Of a DNA stretch of 64,000 nt, positions 55,356-64,000 are shown in pieces. The notes under the pieces were generated by a model. That model searched no databases. It saw only the letters and a list, made by a program, of their open reading frames with translations, and was not told the origin of the DNA. The stretch is from contig JARFXM010000005.1 in the NCBI GenBank assembly GCA_029532625.1, positions 434,001 through 498,000 of the forward strand, given 5' to 3'. The DNA is from Lomentospora prolificans. Taxonomy: Eukaryota; Ascomycota; Sordariomycetes; Microascales; Microascaceae. The translations under genes and the position numbers were made by a program. The number at the start of each line of letters is the position of its first letter. Within the stretch, counting starts at the first letter, position 1.

Positions 55356-58300
55356 TCAGTCGCGAGAACGGTTAGAGCCCTCTTTGACAGCGGCAAGAAT
55401 GAGATCCTTGGCTTTCTCGACGCCCTCCTTGCTGCCGATGATCTCGATGGGTTCATCCTTAGCCTGGTCGCGGGGAACAGTGATCCTGCAGCCGCTCTGG
55501 TTACGGATAGCCTTAACCTTGCTGCCGCCGGGTCCAATCACGTGGCGGTAAGTGCGCGGGTCAGGCAGGACGAGAAGACCGGTGGTGTCCTGCTTGGAGC
55601 TCTGATCAAGGGCCGTCTGGATCGCCTTCTTCGCCTTCTCAACGTTCTCTGCGGAACCGCGAAGGACCCAGGGGATGTCACCCTCCTCAGCAGAGACATT
55701 CTGGACAATAGTCCAGGAGTGGGCGTCGGAGGCAGTGTCCTCATCGTCGGTGATGAGGGGAAGGGAGCCGCCGTTAGCGCGGGTGGTCTCGGGCTTGTCG
55801 GGAACACTGTGGCCCGCATGGTCAACAGTGACGCCCCAGTCGTTTCGGAACTTGCGGAAGATCTGGCCATTGTTCGAGACTGCATGGTGCTTGGCACGGG
55901 GCACGAGGATCGTCTCGCCCTCCTGCTCCTTGAGGAAGGTCTCGATGTGTTCCTTCGCGGCCTTGATGTTTTCCGGCTTACCACGGATCTTGATACCGGT
56001 CTTGTTCTCACCTTGGCGGGGAACGTCGATAGCGACATTGAAGCGGCTCTCCATGTTACGCTTCACGTCACCGCCACGGCCAATGAGGGAACGGTGCTTT
56101 TCGACAGGAACCTCAATGGTCTCCGCGACCTGGCTATCCCACTCACGGACCTTGTCCTGGATGGCCGCGATGATCTTGTCAACAACCTCGCTGCGGCCCT
56201 CGACCTTGATGCTATCTCCATCGGCATCCTGTTTGGGGAACTGAATAGTCCTGGCGAGCTCTCTGCGGTCATCAGATCCACCGGCGTTGAGGACAAGCGT
56301 GCGAAGGTTGGCGCCTCCGGGTCCAATAAGTGACTTGTGATGCTTGCGATCGACATCAATGGTCTTGCTCACGGTGTCCTCGAAGACCGCCTTCTTCTCC
56401 TCAAGAACCTTCTTGGCAGCAGCAACCTGTGCCTTGGTTCCCTTGAGTTGAACCTCGACAGTCTCGACGTCACGGTCGGCAGGAATGTCAATCTTGGCAC
56501 CGGTCGAGAGGCGGAGCTCCTCGAGGGCAGAACCACCCTGGCCAATTAGGGAAGGTACCTGCCTCTGCTGGATAGTGACGGTAGCAGTGTGTGAGTTATC
56601 CTTGAGATATTGGTGAAGGGAAAACAACTCATCACGGGCCTCATCGGCACCCTTCTTGGGTCCACGAATGATGACCTCGTCGGGGTTCTGCTGACGGCGA
56701 GCGGGTTTGCCGGCGTCACTAGCGGAATCGGTAGCCGCGTCCTCAGTAGCAGGCTTGGCTGAGCGAGGGAAGAAGATGAGAACCTTGTACCGGGTCTGAA
56801 GGCGGTTGATCTGAGTGCCCTCCTTGCCAATGAGCTCTCTGTGGAACTTGGGGTCGACCTTCAAGACGTGAGTGGTCTCGTCTGCCAACGTGCGGCCGAG
56901 GTTGAGAATGTGAGACTTGGCAGCCTCGGCCTTCGCCTTGGGGCCCTTGAGCTCAACCTTGCCATCCTGAACTTGAATCTCAACATCGAACTTGTCGCGA
57001 AGATCGCGAATGTTGCTGCCGCCTTTGCCAATGAGGTGGTTGGCAAACTTCTGGGGGAAATCGAAGGACATGGTAAACCCACGTTCCTTCTCGTCCTCCT
57101 TCTCCTGCTCAATGAACTTCTCAACCTTGCTAGCCAATGTGTTGACCGCGCTGACAGGCCCACGAAGCGTGACCTTGGTGCCGAGGGAAGAGACACGGAT
57201 GGGAATCTGGTCATCGGCACGCTTCTCTTGTTCCTTCTTGATGAATCGTCGTAGACGTTCGTGGAACCTAGATAACGTTAGTCAAAGTCCAAGGATTCTG
57301 AATGGCCCACTAGATACGACCTACTTCTGGGGAACCTCAATGGAAATGGAGGTGACTTCCTCCTGCTTGTTGACGAGGTCAAGGATGTACTTGCGGGCGT
57401 CCTCTAGGCCTTGCTGGAAGATGCGGACGTCATCCTTGGAGGGAGCAGCCTTGGGAAGCTGGTAAGGGGAATCAGCAGAGCTGGGACCCTCGAAGACGAG
57501 TAGGATGGGGGCACCGGCTTCGTTAGCCTCGGGTACCACAATGTGGACGCCGTAGTCCTCGCGGACACGAGGAGTGACGTTCTTTGAGATGTGAGAATGG
57601 AAGAAGGGGTCAATGGGGACCGAGGCGATACGCGAAGGAGGATGTCCGTTCATAATCGATGTTATCTCAGACTGAGCGCGGATAGCATTCTTGCCGTCGC
57701 GAGAGTAGATCTCCCAAGGAAGGGCGCCGTGTTCGGAGAAGGGTGTGTTGATACGAGTGTTGTAGAGGGATTCGAGGCGCTCGATCTCACGGCGATGGCG
57801 GAGATAGCGGGTGACGTTCTGGGCGTGAACAGCAGCACCATTGGGGGCGCCACGGTGGAATCGAGAGACGTCAAAGTTGGAGCACTGCATGTTCAAGGCG
57901 AGATCCATAGCCTTCTCAGCGGCATCCGAAACATTATCAGCAGGGCCGATGATGGTCACGGTATCATCCTCGCCCTCAGCAGGAAGGAGAATATGGCAGC
58001 CAGTGTCAGCAAAGAAATCCTCGACCGGGATGCCGAGGTTACCAATGATGAACTGGTGGCGACCGCGCTGAACAGAAAACTGCTCGACATGGAGCTGCTT
58101 CTCAAGGTCAGCAGCAAGGCGTTCAATCTCAGCGCGAACCTTCTGGACCGAAGTACGGTCACCGGCGAGGGAGATATGGTCTTCAACACCCTCGGCAGAG
58201 AACCGAGGTTGCTGGCTGGGAGGGCCTGCAGGAGGGATAGGCTGAGAAGTCCAACCAGTGTGAGGGGGAATCTGGATTCGAACACCATTGGTCTCTTCCA

Positions 58301-59272
58301 AGGCCTGAGCACGAGCATTCTGAACACCCGCAATGAAGGGGTAGAACTCAGCAGGAATGCCTCGAACCTTGGTTTGAACATTGGCAGCACGCTCCTTAGC
58401 AATCTTGAGAATTTCATCACGGGCAGAAGCAGCAGAGATAGTGTTGCCCTCAATAGTAACATGAATCTCTGCATCATCATCGTCATCAAGGGCAGCCTGG
58501 GCCTCCTCAAGCTTGGGGAAGTTGATTCGGGCACCAGTCCTCTCCTGAAGAGCCTTGATCGTGGAGCCTTGCTTGCCAATGATGTGAGCACGGGCAGATT
58601 GGGGGATGGCAACGGTGATAGTGTTCTATGAAAAAGCTGTTAACTCAAAGATCCTTTGTCATGATGATAGAAGGAGACAGGCCAAGCCCGCAGCTGCAAG
58701 CTTACCTTAGTGCCAATCTGGGAGACCAAGTCCTTCAGAGCCTGCTGAGCGACATCCTGTGGGCCAGTAGCTTCGAACTTGAGTCGGCCATTAGTAGCGG
58801 AAGACATGGTAATTTTGGCGCGGGACCTCTTGTTGATATCCTTGATAATGTCGGGGATGGGACGTCGGAGCTTCTGGCGGGGAAGGATATGCTGGGGGTC
58901 AATGGTAATGGTCTCGACGTTACGGCCCGGGAGAGAGACGGCAGGTTTGGCGACAGAGGCAAGGGCAGGGCCAGAACTGCCGTTAGAAGCACCATTGCTG
59001 GCACCGGTCCTGGCACCCCAAGTAGGGATCGCACTGGCAGACGCCTTGCCCTTCGAGGAGCCTAGCTCCGGGAACAGCTCATGAGACTGGGTATCCAGGG
59101 CTTTTGGGTTAGCTTGCTTTCCGGAAACCTTATCAGCAGCAGTGGGGCCTCGGGACGAAGACGCTTCGGCAACGGAAGCAGGGCCCTCTGCCTCTTCGGG
59201 CTCGACATAGGCCTGATGGGTGACGGCATGCTCGCGGGCCATGCGCTCGGCAGCAGACAGTTCGGAGGACAT
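55356..59272 (-). CDS. SCP160: SCP160/vigilin-type multi-KH RNA-binding protein
   Basis: Three exons on the minus strand, 59272-58706, 58625-57325 and 57267-55356, join to 1259 residues. The protein is a string of KH domains. GxxG loops are visible at GKQG (206-209), a GNLG copy in exon 2, GKGG (703-706), GKEG (770-773), GQGG (865-868), GPGG (938-941), GRGG (1019-1022) and GPGG (1201-1204). A divergent copy near 1087 has SNNG and so lacks the first glycine. The first ~110 residues are Ala/Ser-rich and disordered. The introns (80 and 57 bp) fall in KH units, and the second has CTAAC. Vigilins associate with ribosomes and the endoplasmic reticulum and affect translation and ploidy; this role is from the family. 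Cytoplasmic, no targeting peptide. Confidence 0.93.
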
Positions 59273-59897
59273 GTTTATTTCGATGATGGTGTTTTCAACT
59301 CGGGTGGCACAAAACTTTGGGTTAAGCGGGGTGATTCGTGGATTTGAAAGAGAAGTCTGTCTCGCCGCATGTAAGGTTAGTTAACGGTGGTTGCGCAAAG
59401 CGGCTGGCGGAACCAGATCCCAAGGGATGCCAAGTGGATTTAGATGCAACTTACAGAGAGACCAGGGATTTCTGCTATGGAAAGCAGTTCAGGGTTTACA
59501 ATTGGACCTTTTGGGAGTAACCAGGGGGGCAGATTCTAGACAAAGACGGTTGACGAGAGCTTCGGAGAGTTCAACAGACTCTAGAACATTGTGATATTGG
59601 TTTAGATCGGGTGAGTGCAGGAATCCAGGGACAAATGACCAATGCGAGGAATGGATGGAGATATCCGTTCCTCGAGGACTAGGGTTGCCGGGAAAGGCGA
59701 GAGCGCGTGGTTTGATGGGGGTTGAGGGGGGATGCTTGAGATCGGGGGATCGTGGAGAGGAAAGAAGAGGGTGAGGTGGAAGGTTTGGAAGAGCCCACTC
59801 AATTGAGATGTCAAAAAAATAAAGCGGCGGCGATTCGGACGCACCCAAGCAACGGGAAGGCACTAGGAGACAAGGATTGCCTCACAGCCCCTTAGAA

Positions 59898-59937
59898 GGT
59901 GCATTGGTGCAGTGGTGCAGTGGTGCAGTGGTGCATT
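59898..59937. repeat. 8-bp minisatellite, five units
   Basis: GGTGCATT, three GGTGCAGT units and a final GGTGCATT follow each other without gaps. The outer units share the same variant. Confidence 0.95.
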
Positions 59938-62900
59938 GCTGGCGCTGTTGCCAGCCAGGACCCCACATTTCCTTTGATAGGAGCTCCTCTAATGGTCCAG
60001 GCCCTTTTTTTGGAGCTGAACCATACTTGTATCAGTCAATATACCAAGCCCCACCATAAACAGCTGGCGACAGGACTGACACCAGTAACGCCAGCGCAAA
60101 CGTGACCGTATCAACTGTCGACCAGCTCGACAATTTGCTTGATTGGTCATGACCTGGATCAATGGGGTCTTGATAGGGTCATAGGTACTTTGTACACCGC
60201 TCTCACGTGACTCACTCATCGAATAGTCTCATCAGATTGATATCAGGGAAGGTGAGAGCATTCAACAATTCAATTTCACTGGGGAAGCCTCTGTGGCTGA
60301 ACTGTCCAGGCCTCTCAAATCTCATTAGGCCGGATTGATTCCAACGATTGTTTCGAGCGTGCCCAATTAGGTCATATGTCCCTTACCCTTAATTATCCCA
60401 GCGATCCAGGCTCCCGCCGACAACGGCCTATGCTCAGCTGGCGAGTGTGTATCGACACCCGATCCACTGCCAGTTGTGCTCCAAGGGGAGCTCACTCGCC
60501 ATGAATCCTTTTGCAGGCTTCGATATCGTGACTTATCCACATTTTCTCATCCACGCGTAATATAATCAGGGCGGAAGTCCCGGATCACCGGCCAAAGCAT
60601 ATTCGAGCTATCTCGACATCCAACGGAGTGGCGTCGGCTACATGACACCGGAGAGTTCGGGAACTTTCCATGTAATAGAGAACATTCTGGTCCCAGCCTC
60701 TCAAGAGGGAGCAGCCTGTGGTCTCCAAGCAAGGTGCCAGACGCCGCGTCCGATCTATCCACCCTACCCCTCGCTGGTATAGGGAAATCCAATCCAGACA
60801 ATTAGCACTTTACCCCTTCATCTAATTCGAGACCATGAAAATGCGGTTGGATTCCCTCAACATCCTCACAAAGACCCATAGATGCTCATAACCTGTTGTG
60901 TAAAGGAGCAAGCGCCACCAACGCAGAGTCCCTCCCTCCCTTCTCTATTGGCATAGAAAAAAGGGACCATGGGAACGTTCCTCACATCCAGGTCGTCGAA
61001 ACAATAGATGCAGGCAACCGCGGGGCGGAGACGACCTGTACGTCCCACCCAGACCGAGACGCTCCCGTTCCGGAACGTCCTTTCCAACGCCGCGGCCCTT
61101 GCGCCGTACTTTTCTCCCTGACGCAAGGCACCATTTATTCCTCCAACGGTGCAGACGTCTCATCGCTATCCCCCAATACCCCTCAAAGTAGCAAGTTCAT
61201 CCGTAAGATTCGTGGGATGAACGAGGGACCCCCAAGCTTACTCGAAGACCAAGGTGGGCTGTACCTCGTCTCCCGACGACCCCTATCGAGTTCGACTTGA
61301 GCTTCGGACCGCGGTATAGGTTCAATTCGTACAACGCGTGGGGAAGAAGGCCAAGTCGGGCGGGGGTTTCCACCCAAAGCTGGCTGTTGGGTCTAAATGC
61401 CCCATGGCGGACAGAAGATGCAGGCGACGTCCGCGACGAGAGGGGATGGTACCCAATCCTGTAGCTCAGACCGCATGGTTTTGGAGAGGAGGTGCACGAA
61501 CGTCATCGCCTGGCGACAACATGAACTCAATCCTGCTACCCATCACTCATAGCAGACGCCGAATTATCTGGATGGTTCTCTTGGTCGGGGCTGTGTAGAG
61601 GGATACAGCAGATGCTGTGTATTAAAGCCGCCTAATGCTGACGATGCCAATCGGCAAGCGCAAAACACAGTCTGACATCAAAAAGCTCATGGGACAAAGA
61701 CGGAGAATGTGTTAGAATACAATCCCGCAGGCGATCGACGCTCAGCGTGCATAGACGAGAGAGAGGGAAGCAAGGGGGCAGAAACGAGATTGAAATATAT
61801 TGTTTCGCTCCAAGTGGAGGTATAAATAGTCATGCAGTGGCAAGCCTACCATGTCGACAAACCAAGTCCCTGATTCAAAATATATGGAGGTCGAATATTA
61901 ATAGCACTTGGTCATTAAACCGCCGACGCAAGAACAGGGTAAGACACTTCAGCAAGGGCGCCCTGACGAGGCCACTCGAAATATCATCTGCAAGTTTGAC
62001 ATCTAGGTGTTGTAAGCGAGTGCTCAGGGCTGTGCTTAGAGAAAGATCTGTATGAACCAACGTGAACCAGGAGATGATGCTTCCGGAGTTAGGAGCTATG
62101 TGCCTGCTGCACCTGCTAAGCGTCAAGTTCTCTCCTTCGAAGCTCGATACCAACACGAAGGTCTATTAATCATGACAGCATCGAGAGCTTTACGTCCACA
62201 GGTATCAAGTACTTCTGTGGCGAGTACACTCGGGAATTAAATATCCACCAGCAATATCAGCATTTAAGCAGATGGGCGAATAAAGGGCTGAAAAGTAGGC
62301 CGATGCTGAGATTTGGCTATTCGCAAATACAGACAGGGGACAAGCGTTATTGGCCATAGAGCTCGTAATGCTTCTCGAATCTCCATTGATTAGCTCCCCA
62401 CAAGGACAGTCCGTACTACGTGACCGCATATCGCATTGAAATTGTTTGCTATTGCCGGCATGCTTCATCAACTCGAAAACGCATCACCTTTTACTCAAGA
62501 GTAGGCAGACCAGTTCGAGAACTAGGAGCATGGAGCTATAGAAAAGTTGCGAGGAATATGTAATATCATCGAGGTTGGGTCGCCTGCTCGCATCACATAC
62601 TTGTAGGTCCTGCACTTCGGAGAGGGGACAATTGCATTTCGAGGAGCAAGTTGCATTACTTTGCGGGTCAAGGTGCTTCTTCAAGTTAACTTCGGAGTGG
62701 TAATACTGATGTCAAATATCCAAGATCTGTCAGGCTCGTTCGAAGCCTGGAACCTTGGAAATGAGGGGTGTGGACGGTGCCCGAGGATTCGAGTTGCAAA
62801 GAAGACTAGTTTCCCGTCAATGGAGCCTTGACGACAATAGCTGCGAGGACTTATTAATCTAAAAGCAACCCTGATACACCCTTTCCTCCCGGGGAAAACA

Positions 62901-63130
62901 ATGAACATTTCATAGTATTCTCTGCCTAACCGTGAGTTGGCCAAGAGGACCCTGTCCCTGTTCTATTCTGGAACCATGACCTGGGGCTCGTTGTGAGCTT
63001 TGGTACCCGCGGCGAACGTGTACTGGTCTGGAAGGGGAACAAGGGCTCAAACGTGGGATGCAATATTAGCCGGCCGGTTCGATGATTTTCTTCATCTTAG
63101 CATCCCTGGTTTGAAGCTAATCGATGTGCC

Positions 63131-63170
63131 TCCACCAGTGGAACGCCAACTCCACCAGTGGAACGCCAAC
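63131..63170. repeat. Perfect 20-bp tandem duplication
   Basis: TCCACCAGTGGAACGCCAAC occurs twice back to back with no mismatch, followed by the first four bases of a third unit. The identity suggests a recent event. Confidence 0.97.
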
Positions 63171-64000
63171 TCCAGCATGAGACGCAAGGCATCAATTGGT
63201 CTGGATGATTTGTACGTCCTAATCTCTCTTCGAATGAATAGAAAAGAGAACCACGACTTGCCAAGAGCTAACGCAACTCCATTCCAAAAGTAAAGAAACG
63301 CCTAATATCCGGCGAGCCATGAAACCAGGAAATGTCTTAAGCCACGTAGTAGTAAAAACGTCGCAGCTGGGGACCAACCCGCCCCGCCCTTCTGCGTTTC
63401 GGGCTTCTCTCAATTGATAGACTTGGGATGCACAGAATATTTAGGTCAAGCCAATAGAAGCGCGATATCCGTCGTTCTTTACTCTGGTCGGTTGGATTGC
63501 GCATCAGATTCAGAACCACCCAGATGCCAGACCCCTATCGGGGAACGATTGAACGATTGAATGAATGAATGGGCCTCAGGACTTCTTTCGATGAATGAAA
63601 GGTTGTCAACGATGCCGACATACTAGTACGTCTTCCTGTAACGTCGTTCGTACCATGGGCTCTTCTTTTTCTTTCCTCTTTTTTTTTTTCTCTCTCTTTC
63701 TTGGTTGCCGTTTACTTCTGCTCGATTGTATTGTGGTCCAACTGCGCGAGGAGGTGATATAATATGGTATACCAAGGTAAGGGCGGAGGGGTCGTTGGCG
63801 CCACTTACCACACTGACTGAGCATCTGGACGAACTGTTTCGACAGACCCCGGTGAAAGCTAGCCAGACTTTGGGGGAACAAACACGCTGGCTAGGCCTGT
63901 AACACTTTGGCCAGCGGTACCTGACGTACCGCGCCTCCTGGATGATGGGTTAAGGGTACATTTACGCCAGGACAACCAGTTTTTCGCCGTAATCGACCAG

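Larger units (their letters stand above)
59273..64000. other. Gene-poor right end of the window
   Basis: The first few hundred bases should be the SCP160 promoter and leader. The rest, about 4 kb, holds no recognisable gene: the longest frame (60896-61300, 134 codons) has no domain, signal or splice support. Two short tandem repeats are listed separately, and a third small one (GAACGATT twice, then GAAT units) lies at 63545-63571. A poly-pyrimidine tract lies at about 63660-63700. Confidence 0.5.

Overview
The window is nuclear DNA from a filamentous ascomycete (Pezizomycotina), most likely a Sordariomycete. This rests on single protein genes broken by short introns (about 55-260 bp) with GT-AG ends and CTAAC/CTGAC-type branch sites, on mixed strands without operons, and on family content: an AcuK-type gluconeogenesis regulator, an ExgD-type membrane-anchored GH5 glucanase, FMP52, and a two-domain GLO1. 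I joined exons by hand for 15 recognisable genes; in each model the reading frame closes exactly across every splice junction. There is no bacterial, organellar, rRNA or CRISPR sequence, and I saw no convincing tRNA.

Layout. 0.7-6.4 kb: nitronate monooxygenase (+), branched-chain 2-oxoacid dehydrogenase E1-beta (-) and a GH5 exo-beta-1,3-glucanase (+). 6.4-14.2 kb: a long gene-poor stretch whose last 1.7 kb looks like promoter and leader of the next gene. 14.2-21.4 kb: AcuK/ERT1-type Zn2Cys6 regulator (+), a RING protein (-), FMP52 (+), riboflavin kinase (+). 21.6-25.0 kb: repeat-rich island with an inverted pair of element fragments, a broken coiled-coil ORF of the same family, a ~195-bp degenerate tandem array and a hairpin. 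26.5-35.6 kb: glyoxalase I (+), D-3-phosphoglycerate dehydrogenase (+), MAM3-like CNNM protein (+). 36.9-42.7 kb: LSB3/YSC84-like protein (-), SFT1-type SNARE (+), AGE2-type ArfGAP (-). 43.7-44.7 kb: a second element copy and an orphan coding relic. 45.4-51 kb: methionine-R-sulfoxide reductase (+), then unrecognised minus-strand genes and fragments. 51.5-59.3 kb: RSC9-like chromatin-remodelling subunit (+) and SCP160/vigilin multi-KH protein (-). 59.3-64 kb: no gene seen.

Function. Most genes are conserved housekeeping genes of central metabolism (BCAA breakdown, serine synthesis, FMN supply, methylglyoxal and nitronate detoxification, methionine repair), wall glucan turnover, membrane traffic (SFT1, AGE2 and LSB3 adjacent) and gene regulation (AcuK, RSC9, SCP160). 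The serine-synthesis gene has a perfect Gcn4/CPC1 site and a perfect CRE close upstream, fitting amino-acid-starvation control. The least explained parts are the repeat island at 21.6-25 kb, the related element at 43.7 kb, and the unrecognised minus-strand genes at 46.6-51 kb. I did not find evidence for a clearly new multi-gene system.
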